A stretch of 64,000 nt of DNA from Lysinibacillus_B sp050613145 (GCF_050613145.1 NZ_CP192507.1:3224001-3288000), one strand, 5' to 3'. Shown: positions 45,691 to 55,381, counted from the stretch's first letter. Translations and numbers: made by a program. Notes: generated from the sequence alone by a model not told the origin.

Positions 45691-45704
45691 TGATAACGCT
45701 TCCA
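45691..45704. promoter_or_regulatory. Possible CcpA cre site
   Basis: TGATAACGCTTCCA differs at one position from TGWAARCGYTWNCW, about 160 bp upstream of the HAD-mtlD pair. Carbon catabolite control would fit a sugar-alcohol gene. The rest of 45507-45864 shows no gene. Confidence 0.35.
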
Positions 45705-45864
45705 TTACCTACTTATCAGCATTTATCGCAAGTTGAGATAATTTGCAATGTGAATAATGCCATCGGGATGCCCTTGAACCCCTTAGTTTTTAATGTTAAG
45801 GTAATAATTGTATTCAAATTTAACCGACAATTTGGATAATTCTAAAATTAGAAAGGATGATTTG

Positions 45865-46530
45865 ATGAAAGCTATTATTTTTGATTTTGATGGCACAATT
45901 ATTGATACGGAAACAGCTTGGTATACCGTATTTAAAGATGCTTATGAGCAATACGGTGTTGAATTATCATTAGATACGTATTCACAATGCCTCGGTACGA
46001 GCCTCCACTCCTTTAATCCGTATACCTACTTAAGCACTCATCACAATATTTCAATGGATTTGGATGCATTCCGAAAAATAATCCACCAAAACCATACGGA
46101 ACTCATGAAAAAAGAATCAATGAGACCCGGGATTTTAACACTTTTACAGGAAGCTAAAGCGGCCGGTTTAAAAATTGGGCTAGCTAGTAGTTCACACCGC
46201 GCATGGATTGATCAGTTTGTCAACTTACTAGAGATCGGTGAATATTTCGATTGTTATTGTACAGCCGATACGGTCAAACATGTAAAACCCGACCCTGAAC
46301 TCTATTTACAAGCATTAGAACAATTAGGTGTTCAGGCAAACGAAGCAATCGCTATTGAGGATTCACCAAACGGAGCCCGGGCAGCAGTAGCAGCGGGACT
46401 TCATACCCTCGTTATTAAAAACACCATTACGAAACAATTACCTTTTGGCCAAGGTCACCACACAATTGAATCTTTAGCACACTATGAATTACAACAGCTT
46501 GCCGATTGTTTTACGCAAAAAACGATTTAA
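45865..46530 (+). CDS. HAD-family phosphatase (beta-phosphoglucomutase-like subfamily)
   Basis: 221 residues from ATG 45865 (AAAGGATG upstream). Motif I is FDFDGTIIDTE, motif II GLASSSHRAW, and motif III/IV KPDPELYLQALEQLGV with AIEDSPNGARAA. The cap domain is of the beta-PGM type. It is 48 bases upstream of mtlD and likely cotranscribed, which suggests a sugar-phosphate or sugar-alcohol-phosphate substrate such as mannitol-1-phosphate (inference). Confidence 0.88.
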   Translation: MKAIIFDFDGTIIDTETAWYTVFKDAYEQYGVELSLDTYSQCLGTSLHSFNPYTYLSTHHNISMDLDAFRKIIHQNHTELMKKESMRPGILTLLQEAKAAGLKIGLASSSHRAWIDQFVNLLEIGEYFDCYCTADTVKHVKPDPELYLQALEQLGVQANEAIAIEDSPNGARAAVAAGLHTLVIKNTITKQLPFGQGHHTIESLAHYELQQLADCFTQKTI

Positions 46531-46578
46531 TGCACGTCTCTTGTAAAATTTATATGTACTAAAGGAGAGTGAATACCT

Positions 46579-47814
46579 TTGAAAAAGTATAACAACACGC
46601 TTTATGATTTAAATATCGCTGCAAACACCCGTCCACAAAAGCCTCAAGCTGTGCATTTTGGGGCAGGGAATATTGGAAGAGGTTTTATCGGTTTACTTTT
46701 AACGAGGTCTGGCTATGATGTCACCTTTGTCACACGTAACAAAACAAAAATCGCCCAGCTTCAGCAAAGAAATGAATACCCCGTTAATATTGCCAATGAA
46801 AATAACGATCGTATACTTGTTCGAAATGTCACCGCTATTTCTTCACAAAACAAAAATGCGATCGCCAAGCAGATCGCAAAAGCAAATCTGATTACAACCG
46901 CTGTTGGTGCAGCGAACTTACCGAATATCGCCTCGAAAATTGCGTTAGGTATCCGCCTTAGATTGCAAACCAATCATCCAGAACCGCTGCACATTATTGC
47001 CTGTGAAAATGGCATGAATAGCAGCACAAAACTACAAACATACATCTATGAACATCTCCCAGAAGAATTACATGAAAAGGCTTCTCATTTTATAGCCTTT
47101 CCCAATACCGCTGTTGATCGAATTGTCCCTACTCTACATCACGAAGATCCTCTTGAAGTAACAATTGAACCCTACTATGAATGGGTTATTGACCGTTCTG
47201 CGATGCTTGAAGGACTACCACACATAAAAGGTGTACAGTTCGTAGACTCCCTTGAAGCATTTATTGAAAGAAAATTATTTACGGTCAATACAGGGCATTG
47301 CTCCATCGCCTATTTAGGTTATCTAAATGGCTATTCGACGATTCAAGAAGTCATGACCGACCCTCAATTAGCAACAGATATTAAAAAAGTGATGCAAGAA
47401 ACAGGTACTATGTTAATTGAAAAACATGATTTCGATGAAACAGAGCATACACGATACATCCATAAAACATTGAATCGCTTTGCCAACCCCTATCTGTCCG
47501 ATGAAATTGTTCGTATTGGCAGATCACCCATTCGTAAATTATCCATTAATGATCGATTAGTTCGTCCGACGATACTAACGTATAATTTAGGGTTAGATGT
47601 TTCCAATCTGACTAACACGCTGGCGGCCGCCTTACTATACGACCATGATGACGACCCCGAAGCCGTTGAATTAAAAAAGGCTATCCAAAAACATACGATC
47701 AATGACGTCATCGTAAAATACTTAGGGATACCACAAGCTCATCCGCTTCATCAAAAGGTCGCTCAAAAATATCGTGAATTTAAGAAAAAATATGAGCTGA
47801 TGCCGAATATTTAA
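46579..47814 (+). CDS. mtlD: Mannitol-1-phosphate 5-dehydrogenase
   Basis: 411 residues, long-chain polyol dehydrogenase family. The NAD fold starts HFGAGNIGRGFIGLLL (~26) and the catalytic lysine region is ERKLFTVNTGHCSIAYLGY (~235). It interconverts mannitol-1-phosphate and fructose-6-phosphate. TTG start 9 bases after AAAGGAGAG; this gives ~23 residues more than usual before the NAD fold. No mannitol PTS genes or MtlR are nearby. Confidence 0.93.
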   Translation: MKKYNNTLYDLNIAANTRPQKPQAVHFGAGNIGRGFIGLLLTRSGYDVTFVTRNKTKIAQLQQRNEYPVNIANENNDRILVRNVTAISSQNKNAIAKQIAKANLITTAVGAANLPNIASKIALGIRLRLQTNHPEPLHIIACENGMNSSTKLQTYIYEHLPEELHEKASHFIAFPNTAVDRIVPTLHHEDPLEVTIEPYYEWVIDRSAMLEGLPHIKGVQFVDSLEAFIERKLFTVNTGHCSIAYLGYLNGYSTIQEVMTDPQLATDIKKVMQETGTMLIEKHDFDETEHTRYIHKTLNRFANPYLSDEIVRIGRSPIRKLSINDRLVRPTILTYNLGLDVSNLTNTLAAALLYDHDDDPEAVELKKAIQKHTINDVIVKYLGIPQAHPLHQKVAQKYREFKKKYELMPNI

Positions 47815-47825
47815 TCAATAAAATA

Positions 47826-47884
47826 CCAGGTACCTTTGTTTTGTTAAAGCAAGACGTTCACTCAACATCACATCAGGTACCTGG
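47826..47884. terminator. Inverted repeat between mtlD and the LysM-3D gene
   Basis: CCAGGTACCT at 47826 and AGGTACCTGG at 47875 form a 10-bp stem with a 39-base loop between convergent genes. Each arm is itself nearly palindromic. Probable weak bidirectional terminator. Confidence 0.5.
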
Positions 47885-47898
47885 CATCCTATATATTC

Positions 47899-48651
47899 TT
47901 AATTGAGTATTCTAATTTTGACAGTTTTAACGCCCCACGCTACAGCATTTTCATAAGTTGGAATAAAGACATCGATTTTCTTTCCTTTAATCGCACCGCC
48001 TGTATCACCAGCAATCGCTTCCCCGTAGCCTTCTACCCAAACCTTTGTCCCAAGTGGAATCACTCGTGGGTCTACAGCAATTACTTTTTGATTTGGATTA
48101 GCACGCAAATCAATACCGTAAGCCGTTGTGCCAGAACATCCTTTACAATAAGCCGTATACGCTGTTGCTGTAACCGTCATTTCTTTGCCTGTCTGTTCTG
48201 CTGGCGGTTCTGCTACTACTTCCTCTTTAGGCTGCTGAACGACCTGCTGAGAAACAGCTGGCTGCGCAGGAACAGGGGTAGGGATTGTAGTAGGAACAGT
48301 TGCTACTACTTTTTTCTGCTCGTTTAAATCCTTTACTTCTTCCCCATACATTTTTAATTCATCGCCAGGATAAATGACATAATTCGTGAGATCATTCCAA
48401 CTCATTAGTGTTTCAAGTGGAATATCGTGATTGACAGCAATGCGATATAAATTATCTCCTTCTGTCACTGTATAAATTTCTGGCTCTAATTGTTTGTCCA
48501 AACTGACCATGTCCTCTAAAGCATCCCATGCACGAATATCCATACGCTCATAAGAATGGAGATTGACAGGGAAATATGACGTTGCGTATACCGCCGAAGC
48601 TGACGTTAATACAATAAAAGCACTAAGTAAACAAGCTCTAATTTTAAGCAT
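47899..48651 (-). CDS. Secreted LysM-3D domain protein (YocH/YuaA-like wall hydrolase)
   Basis: 250 residues. Signal peptide (~1-23), one LysM (YTVTEGDNLYRIAVNHDIPLE, ~58-100), a proline/valine/glutamine-rich linker (115-155) and a C-terminal 3D domain with the three aspartates (YGIDLRA, IAVDPRVIPLGT, IAGDTGGAIKGKKIDVF). Domains of this type give lytic transglycosylase-like wall turnover. A minus-strand terminator lies in its upstream region (see 48733-48780). Confidence 0.9.
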   Translation of the reverse strand: MLKIRACLLSAFIVLTSASAVYATSYFPVNLHSYERMDIRAWDALEDMVSLDKQLEPEIYTVTEGDNLYRIAVNHDIPLETLMSWNDLTNYVIYPGDELKMYGEEVKDLNEQKKVVATVPTTIPTPVPAQPAVSQQVVQQPKEEVVAEPPAEQTGKEMTVTATAYTAYCKGCSGTTAYGIDLRANPNQKVIAVDPRVIPLGTKVWVEGYGEAIAGDTGGAIKGKKIDVFIPTYENAVAWGVKTVKIRILN

Positions 48652-48732
48652 AGTGCCCCTCCTTTATAGAAATTTGTTGCTCCCTAACCAACTTTACCCA
48701 TATAGTCGAAAAATAAACATTTTTTTGAAAAT

Positions 48733-48780
48733 AAAAAAACCACCTTTCCAAATTCACGAAAATGTGAGTTGGAAAGGTGG
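48733..48780 (-). terminator. Terminator-like hairpin in the leader of the LysM-3D gene
   Basis: On the minus strand CCACCTTTCCAA ... TTGGAAAGGTGG is followed by TTTTTTT. The nearest gene upstream on that strand is far away, and the LysM-3D start is ~80 bp downstream. It therefore looks like an attenuator acting on a leader transcribed from about 48950, or the end of a short RNA. I do not find ydaO (c-di-AMP) aptamer motifs. Confidence 0.65.
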
Positions 48781-48992
48781 CGTTCACAAAAGCATTTTTT
48801 CTACAAAAAGAGCGCAGTCTCATTTGTTATGATTTAGCGATTAGTCAGGCGCGAATAGTACTCATTATTGCGTCCAAACCATTTACACTAAATCTTTTTC
48901 ATCTTCCGTATATTTAACCTAAATTTAAACTTCTCCCCCTATAATTTGTATAGGGTATGTCCCGAACAATATTATGAAAAGGAGATTTTATT

Positions 48993-49466
48993 ATGAAAAA
49001 GTTATTACTAGGTGGCACATTAGCAATGGGGCTATTATTTACTTCAGTAAATCAGCCATCTGCACAGTCTATTGAAGGTATTAGTCCAATCGATCTTTCA
49101 TCTATGGACCTTGAAACAGCTCTAATGATGGTACAACAACAGCGAGCTAACTCATTAGACCCACAGTTAACAAATCAAATTCAAGAAGTGCATCAAAGAA
49201 ATGAGCAAATTACTGAACTAAACAGTCAACTTTCAGAATTAAATCAAAAGTTAAAGGAGACAACTGACGAAAGCGAAAAGGCAACAATACAATCACAAAT
49301 TACCGAACTAAAATCAAGCATTGATCAACTTAATAATTATTATCAAATGGACATGCTACGCCTTCAAAGTATGACCAACAGAAGAAATGAAGCATTTGAT
49401 GTGATGACTAACTTCATCAAAAAAATGCAAGATAGCCGTTCCTCTATTATTGATAATATGCGTTAA
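48993..49466 (+). CDS. Small secreted coiled-coil protein
   Basis: 157 residues. Signal peptide to about residue 25 (QPSAQS). A continuous coiled coil follows (~60-120, QITELNSQLSELNQKLKE and SQITELKSSIDQL). ATG 8 bases after AAGGAG. A TATAAT at 48940 may be its -10. No family recognised; it resembles small secreted proteins of Bacillales. Confidence 0.75.
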   Translation: MKKLLLGGTLAMGLLFTSVNQPSAQSIEGISPIDLSSMDLETALMMVQQQRANSLDPQLTNQIQEVHQRNEQITELNSQLSELNQKLKETTDESEKATIQSQITELKSSIDQLNNYYQMDMLRLQSMTNRRNEAFDVMTNFIKKMQDSRSSIIDNMR

Positions 49467-49473
49467 ACAAAAT

Positions 49474-49526
49474 AGCTGCCCTCAAAAAGTCGTTATTCAA
49501 CGGTCTTTTGGGGCAGCTTCTTTTTA
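49474..49526 (+). terminator. Terminator of the coiled-coil gene
   Basis: AGCTGCCCTCAAAA...TTTTGGGGCAGCT followed by TCTTTTT. Confidence 0.85.
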
Positions 49527-49675
49527 TGTATAAAACGTATCATCGGCACATTTCCGAACAGTTATTTCTATCCTATATAAAGTAGCACTCCATAAACACA
49601 AAGACTAAAACATACACATCATAAAGAAAGCCCCGTAGCTTTATAATTTAACTGCCATTAAGTAGGGGGTGTCCA

Positions 49676-49706
49676 GAAATCTAAAAATTCCCAGACACCC
49701 CTTTCG
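49676..49706. terminator. Hairpin after sstT
   Basis: GGGGTGTC / GACACCCC with a short T-run on the plus strand. Related in sequence to 19601 and 38040. Confidence 0.5.
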
Positions 49707-49725
49707 GTAAACAACAATATTTTAC

Positions 49726-50937
49726 TTATGCACCTTTACGAGCTTTTGCTTGCTCTGCTGCTGCTGTAAAAACAACGTCAGAAGATGAGTTTAAGGCTGT
49801 TTCACAAGAATCTTGAATGACCCCGATGATAAAGCCAATTGCGACAACTTGCATTGCCACATCAGCTGATATACCGAATAAGCTACATGCGATCGGAATT
49901 AATAAAAGCGACCCACCTGCTACACCAGAAGCACCTGCTGCTGATACAGCCGATACAACCGATAAAATGACAGCAGTAACAAAGTCTACTTCAACTCCTA
50001 GTGTATGAGCTGCAGCAAGTGTCAAAATAGAAATAGTTACGGCTGCCCCTCCCATGTTAATCGTCGCACCTAGAGGGATAGATACAGAGTATGTATCTTC
50101 ATCTAAACCTAACTTTTCACAAAGCTTCATATTAATTGGAATATTCGCTGCTGAACTGCGTGTGAAAAAGGCTGTCATCCCACTCTCTTTTAAGCTTGTT
50201 AAAACAAGGGGATATGGGTTTTTTCTTGTATAAACAAATACTAATAATGGATTTACAACAAGCGCAATCGCCAGCATAGAGCCAACTAGCACTAATAATA
50301 GATGTCCATACTCACCTAAAGCTGAAAGTCCATTTGACGCAATCGCATCAAAAACTAATCCCATAATCCCGAATGGTGCTAAGCTAATGACCCATTGGAC
50401 AACTGTTGAAATCGCATCTGAAATATTCGATAAGCTTTCTTTCGTTGAAGCACTTGCTTTTTTCAGCGCAATCCCTAACACAACGGCCCATGCTAAAATA
50501 CCGATGTAATTACCATTCATCAGCGCTGTTACAGGATTGGACACGATATTAAATAATAACGTCTGTAATACTTCACCAATGCCACTTGGAGGTGCCACAT
50601 CTTGTGCCGCATCCTTTAGTGTTAATGTAGTTGGGAACATAAAGCTTGCTACTACTGCTACAAATCCCGCTAAAAATGTACCCACGGCATATAAAACTAC
50701 AATTGATTTCATATTTGTTTTGTTGTCGCTCTTTTGTCCTGCAATAGCATTGATTACTAAAAAGAACACTAATACAGGTGCAACAGCCTTTAACGCACTT
50801 ACAAATAATGAACCGACAATTGAAATGCCGCTTGCCGCCTCTGGAGCAACTAAAGCTAAAAGTAAGCCGATCATAATACCGAAAATAATTCGATTCACTA
50901 GATTAATCTGATTCCATCTTGCAAATAAATGTTTCAT
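49726..50937 (-). CDS. sstT: Serine/threonine:sodium symporter SstT
   Basis: 403 residues, dicarboxylate/amino-acid:cation symporter (DAACS) fold with 8 helices and two re-entrant loops. Diagnostic serine-rich HP1 FFTRSSAANIPINM (~258), GATINMGGAAV (~292) and the HP2 loop AAGASGVAGGS are present. It imports serine and threonine with sodium. Single gene; ATG behind GGAGG. Confidence 0.93.
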   Translation of the reverse strand: MKHLFARWNQINLVNRIIFGIMIGLLLALVAPEAASGISIVGSLFVSALKAVAPVLVFFLVINAIAGQKSDNKTNMKSIVVLYAVGTFLAGFVAVVASFMFPTTLTLKDAAQDVAPPSGIGEVLQTLLFNIVSNPVTALMNGNYIGILAWAVVLGIALKKASASTKESLSNISDAISTVVQWVISLAPFGIMGLVFDAIASNGLSALGEYGHLLLVLVGSMLAIALVVNPLLVFVYTRKNPYPLVLTSLKESGMTAFFTRSSAANIPINMKLCEKLGLDEDTYSVSIPLGATINMGGAAVTISILTLAAAHTLGVEVDFVTAVILSVVSAVSAAGASGVAGGSLLLIPIACSLFGISADVAMQVVAIGFIIGVIQDSCETALNSSSDVVFTAAAEQAKARKGA

Positions 50938-51850
50938 CTATTTCCTCCGACCGCATTTTTTGTACTCTCTATGCGGATGTTTGTTTTTCTACAAAATACA
51001 TATTAACATATTATTTTTGAATTTCGTAAAAAATTTAATAAAAATAATAAATTTTTGTCTTTTTTAAGCGATCCCACATACAAAAAACCCGCAAATATCT
51101 AACAATTGACCACATAGAAAAATCCTTATCAGTACAATAATTAAGATATTATGTCCTCATTCCTACAAAAGATCCAAATCTTCACATCGTCAAAATATTG
51201 TTAGAATACTCATTTTTTTATCTTTTTTATATACTTTTCTGTAAAATAGTCTCTCGTTTCCCTCATGTTGAACCTCTAACTTAATAGTTTGATTATTTCG
51301 AAAATAAGGCTGTGTCATAAAAATGACATAAATAAACGTGATGCTGAAAAGCTCGAAAATGTCGATTAATGTCGATTAACACGCGGTTTTTCCTCTCCAA
51401 CCTGCGCTCTAGAAATTTCATCCATTATGACTCTATAGTTCTATCATCCAAAATTGCATATTATTTTTTTGACTATAGCTTAATATTCTAATAAAATTTC
51501 TAAGCAGTCAGAGGTGATTGTCATTATAAAGATCAAAAGTTCTATCTGACATAATGAACCATTAGATGCGATGGTGGTGAATTCTATTTTAGGCAATAAG
51601 CTGTCAATTAACTGCTACACAGTAATGAACGATTGAGACAGAACCCTTACAGAAATAGAAAACTTTACAGCGCGATTCGATTGCACTAATAGATGTACCG
51701 AATCATCATCCATCATATTTGATTTTATATCACCGTTTACCTCAGACATGCTGTATATACCTATTGCTACTTGTTTTCACTATCTCTAACGTGCAAATAG
51801 GTAAATACGACATCTTTAATTAGCTGTATCTAATTGAAAGGAGTCTAACT
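50938..51850. other. 910-bp AT-rich gap without a recognisable gene
   Basis: No open frame or RNA gene could be supported. A doubled ATGTCGATTA lies near 51358-51378. GGCTGTGTCATAAAA at 51308 resembles the tip of an IS element, but no matching second end or transposase text was found. The right-hand end should contain the qox promoter. Confidence 0.5.
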
Positions 51851-52741
51851 ATGAAAGTGAATATGAAAGGGACTTTACTAGCATCAACAGTCTTTGGCAC
51901 TCTGCTTCTTGGTGGATGTAATCCCTTATTAGTGCTTGACCCTAAAGGTCCTCAAGCCGAAGTACAAGCAAATGACACAATGATGTTAATTTTTCTGATG
52001 TCTGGCATTGTGCTTGTTGTACTTGCATTGCTGGTATTTATGTTATTTAAATACCGCGCTTCGAAACAAAGTCCTGACTACGAGCCGCCACATATCCATG
52101 GTCACTGGCTAGTAGAAACAATTTGTATCGGGGTTCCAATTCTAATCGTTCTGTTCTTATCTTTTAGAACGGTAGAAAGTAACTATTTAGTAGAAAGTGC
52201 GCCAGAACAATACAAAGATGAAGAGCCACTAGTGATCTATGCATCTTCTTCTGATTGGAAATGGCACTTTAGCTACCCAGAACAAGGAATTGAAACGGTC
52301 AACTATCTATATATTCCAGCAAACCGCAACATTGAGTTCAAGTTATACTCTTACGGACCAATTACAAGTTTCTGGATTCCACAGCTAGGCGGTCAGAAAT
52401 ACGCGATGGCCGATATGGTAACAACGCTTCACTTAGCTGCGGATGTTGAAGGCGAGTTTTGGGGTCGTAACGCGAACTTCGCGGGTAAGGGAACAGCTGA
52501 ACAAACATTTGATGTAACAGCAATGTCTCAAAAAGACTTTGATGAGTGGGTAGAAGAAGTACACGAAACTGCTGAACCACTAACAGAGGAAAAATTCGAA
52601 GAGCTACTGGAGCCTGGTCACCTTGGTCGTTCAACTTATACAGGTACACACCTTGAGTTCTCACCAGCACCAGAGCATAATCACGGCAAATCAGGTTCTG
52701 TAAATGCAGACCATAACGAACATGCAGGACATGAAGAATAA
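51851..52741 (+). CDS. qoxA: Cytochrome aa3-type quinol oxidase subunit II
   Basis: 296 residues. A lipobox (LLGGCNPL, Cys ~23) is followed by two membrane helices (~43-65, 88-105) and the periplasmic-face cupredoxin domain (IYASSSDWKWHFSYPEQGI, WIPQLGGQKYAMADM). The CuA-binding cysteines of cytochrome c oxidases are absent, so it takes electrons from menaquinol. The histidine/glutamate-rich tail (HNHGKSGSVNADHNEHAGH) may bind metal. First gene of qoxABCD; ATG 7 bases after AAGGAG. Confidence 0.95.
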   Translation: MKVNMKGTLLASTVFGTLLLGGCNPLLVLDPKGPQAEVQANDTMMLIFLMSGIVLVVLALLVFMLFKYRASKQSPDYEPPHIHGHWLVETICIGVPILIVLFLSFRTVESNYLVESAPEQYKDEEPLVIYASSSDWKWHFSYPEQGIETVNYLYIPANRNIEFKLYSYGPITSFWIPQLGGQKYAMADMVTTLHLAADVEGEFWGRNANFAGKGTAEQTFDVTAMSQKDFDEWVEEVHETAEPLTEEKFEELLEPGHLGRSTYTGTHLEFSPAPEHNHGKSGSVNADHNEHAGHEE

Positions 52742-52822
52742 GACACTGGACATGAAAATCATTCTTCTCATTAATGATGTAAACTAAAAAGGCTGTACTA
52801 GTCTGAAAGGAGTTACAACAAT

Positions 52823-54781
52823 ATGGAATTTTTTGAGCGCTTTATGATACCACATCCAAGCTTTTTAATTTACGTTGCAATGGTGTCAATTGTGCTTGTA
52901 TCGATTGCATTAGTCGCGGTGATCACATACTTCAAGCTATGGGGTTACTTATGGCGTGAATGGATTACGACGGTTGACCATAAAAAAATCGGTATAATGT
53001 ACTTACTAGTAGCACTCTTAATGTTATTCCGTGGTGGCGTTGATGCGGTCATGCTACGCTTACAGCTAGCAGTTCCGGATAATACATTTTTAGACGCGCA
53101 ACACTATAATGAAGTATTTACAACACACGGGGTAGTCATGATCCTATTCATGGCAATGCCGTTCATTACATTCTTCTTTAACTATTTAGTACCTTTACAA
53201 ATTGGGGCGCGTGACGTTGCGTTCCCACGCTTAAATAACTTAAGCTTCTGGCTATTCTTTATGGGGGCAATGCTATTCAACCTTTCATTCGTTGTTGGGG
53301 GATCTCCTGACGCGGGTTGGACTTCGTACTTCCCATTAGCAGATAACGAGTTCAGTACTTCAGTTGGTACGAACTACTATATGATTGCGATCCAAATTGC
53401 AGGGCTTGGTACATTAATTACAGGTATTAACTTTATTACAACAATCATGAAAATGCGTGCACCAGGTATGACATTATTTAAAATGCCAATGTTCACTTGG
53501 TCAGCATTAATTGCAAACTTAATCGTTGTATTTGCTTTCCCAGTTCTAACTGTAGCGTTAGCAATGGGTGCGATGGACCGCTTATTTGATACGCAGTTCT
53601 TCGCTATCGGCAACGGTGGTATGGATATGCTCTGGGCCAACCTATTCTGGGTTTGGGGTCACCCTGAAGTATATATCTTAATTTTACCAGCATTCGGTAT
53701 TTTCTCAGAGGTTATTTCGACATTTGCCCGTCGTAACCTTTATGGCTATAACTCGATGGTATGGTCGATGATTATTATTTCTGTGTTTGCATTCACAGTA
53801 TGGACGCACCACTTCTTTACGATGGGTCAAGGTGCTTTCACAAACTCGATCTTCTCGATCACAACAATGGCCATTGCAATCCCAACAGGGGTTAAAATAT
53901 TCAACTGGCTGTTTACGCTTTATAAAGGGAAAATTGAATTTACAACACCGATGTTGTATGCTGTTCACTTTATTCCGTTATTCACGCTTGGTGGTGTAAC
54001 AGGGGTTATGCTTGCAATGTCTGCAGCTGACTACCAATACCACAATACAATGTTCTTAGTTGCGCACTTCCATAACGTAATCATCCCTGGTGTTGTTTAC
54101 GCGATGTTAGCTGGTTTAACATTCTACTGGCCAAAAATGTTTGGTTTCATGCTGAATGAAAAAATCGGTAAAGCAACGGTTTGGGTAATGTCGACTGGTT
54201 TCGTCCTTGCGTTCATCCCAATGTATATCACTGGTTTAGACGGACAAGCTCGTCGTATGTACACTTATTCTGAATCAACTGGCTTTAGCGCTTTAAACAT
54301 GGTGTCATTCGTTGGTGCAGGAATCATGACTGTATCATTTATCATGTTAGTTTGGAACATTTGGTATAGCTTTAAAAACTCTCCACGCAACATCGGTTCA
54401 GACCCATGGAATGCACGTGGCTTAGAGTGGGCGACACATACACCAGTTCCAAATTACAACTTTGCAATTACACCTGATATCTCAGAAAGTACTTCTGAAG
54501 CATTCTGGGATATGAAGAAAAAAGGTACGAAGATTTTCAAAGGCAATATTGAAAAGATTCATATGCCAAATAACTCTGGTGGTCCATTCATTATGAGTTG
54601 TGGATTCTTCCTAGGAGGATTCTCATTAATCTTTAGTATGTGGATTCCAGCGATTATCGGTTTAATCGTGATTCTTGCAGGTATGGCACATCGTTCATTC
54701 GAAAAAGATCACGGTTACTACATTTCTGCTGAAGAAGTAAAGGCAACAGAAAGTCAATATGAAAAGCGAGGTGCGAAATAA
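52823..54781 (+). CDS. qoxB: Cytochrome aa3-type quinol oxidase subunit I
   Basis: 652 residues, about 14-15 membrane helices. Heme and CuB ligands are visible: TTHGVVMILF (low-spin heme histidine), WGHPEVYILILPAFGI (CuB His and cross-linked Tyr), VWTHHFFTMG (CuB histidines) and HNTMFLVAHFHNVI (heme ligands). It reduces oxygen to water and pumps protons. Its TAA overlaps the qoxC ATG by one base. Confidence 0.97.
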   Translation: MEFFERFMIPHPSFLIYVAMVSIVLVSIALVAVITYFKLWGYLWREWITTVDHKKIGIMYLLVALLMLFRGGVDAVMLRLQLAVPDNTFLDAQHYNEVFTTHGVVMILFMAMPFITFFFNYLVPLQIGARDVAFPRLNNLSFWLFFMGAMLFNLSFVVGGSPDAGWTSYFPLADNEFSTSVGTNYYMIAIQIAGLGTLITGINFITTIMKMRAPGMTLFKMPMFTWSALIANLIVVFAFPVLTVALAMGAMDRLFDTQFFAIGNGGMDMLWANLFWVWGHPEVYILILPAFGIFSEVISTFARRNLYGYNSMVWSMIIISVFAFTVWTHHFFTMGQGAFTNSIFSITTMAIAIPTGVKIFNWLFTLYKGKIEFTTPMLYAVHFIPLFTLGGVTGVMLAMSAADYQYHNTMFLVAHFHNVIIPGVVYAMLAGLTFYWPKMFGFMLNEKIGKATVWVMSTGFVLAFIPMYITGLDGQARRMYTYSESTGFSALNMVSFVGAGIMTVSFIMLVWNIWYSFKNSPRNIGSDPWNARGLEWATHTPVPNYNFAITPDISESTSEAFWDMKKKGTKIFKGNIEKIHMPNNSGGPFIMSCGFFLGGFSLIFSMWIPAIIGLIVILAGMAHRSFEKDHGYYISAEEVKATESQYEKRGAK

Positions 54782-55380
54782 TGGCTAAAGTAGATCACTC
54801 ACGCCCGCTAGAGTATAGTACAGAGGAAAATAACCTAAAAATCTTTGGTTTCTGGGTATTCCTTGGTGCGGAGATTATGCTGTTTGGAACATTATTCGCC
54901 GCGTACTTTACATTAGTAGACCGTACAGGTAGCGGTCCTGCCGGTGCGGAGATTTTTGAAATCGGTCCAGTCCTAGCTGAAACATTTATTCTTTTAGCAA
55001 GTAGTTTTACAATCGGTCTTGCCATCCATGCGATGCGTTTAGGCAGTAAAAAAGCAACACTTTCATTTATGGCTGTAACTCTACTATTAGGTTTAGCATT
55101 CTTAAGTGTTGAAATCTATGAATTTACACACTATGCACATATTGGCGCTGGTATTACTGTAAGTGCCTTCACGTCGATCCTATTAACGACTTTAGGAACA
55201 CACGGTTTGCACGTAACAGTCGGTTTATTCTGGGGATTATTTATCATGATTCAAATTTGGAAACGTGGTTTAAATCCAGAAACAGCGAATAAGTCTTTCA
55301 TCTTCTCGCTATACTGGCACTTCCTAGACGTTGTGTGGATTTTCATCTTCAGTTTCATTTACTTGAAAGGAATGATGTAA
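54781..55380 (+). CDS. qoxC: Cytochrome aa3-type quinol oxidase subunit III
   Basis: 199 residues with five membrane helices, heme-copper oxidase subunit III (FWVFLGAEIMLFGTLFAAYF, LTTLGTHGLHVTVGLFWG, YWHFLDVVWIFIFSFIYL). Translationally coupled to qoxB. Confidence 0.96.
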   Translation: MAKVDHSRPLEYSTEENNLKIFGFWVFLGAEIMLFGTLFAAYFTLVDRTGSGPAGAEIFEIGPVLAETFILLASSFTIGLAIHAMRLGSKKATLSFMAVTLLLGLAFLSVEIYEFTHYAHIGAGITVSAFTSILLTTLGTHGLHVTVGLFWGLFIMIQIWKRGLNPETANKSFIFSLYWHFLDVVWIFIFSFIYLKGMM

Positions 55381-55381
55381 T

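Noticed and set aside
48780..48960. ydaO/yuaA (c-di-AMP) riboswitch upstream of the LysM-3D gene
   Set aside because: The conserved GGGGGAACC-type segments are not present on the minus strand; only the terminator hairpin is clear.
51308..51323. IS end (GGCTGTGTCATAAAA)
   Set aside because: No matching inverted end and no transposase remnant could be found in the gap. A similar fragment at 57724-57739 (CTTTTTGACACATCCC) is also too short to call.
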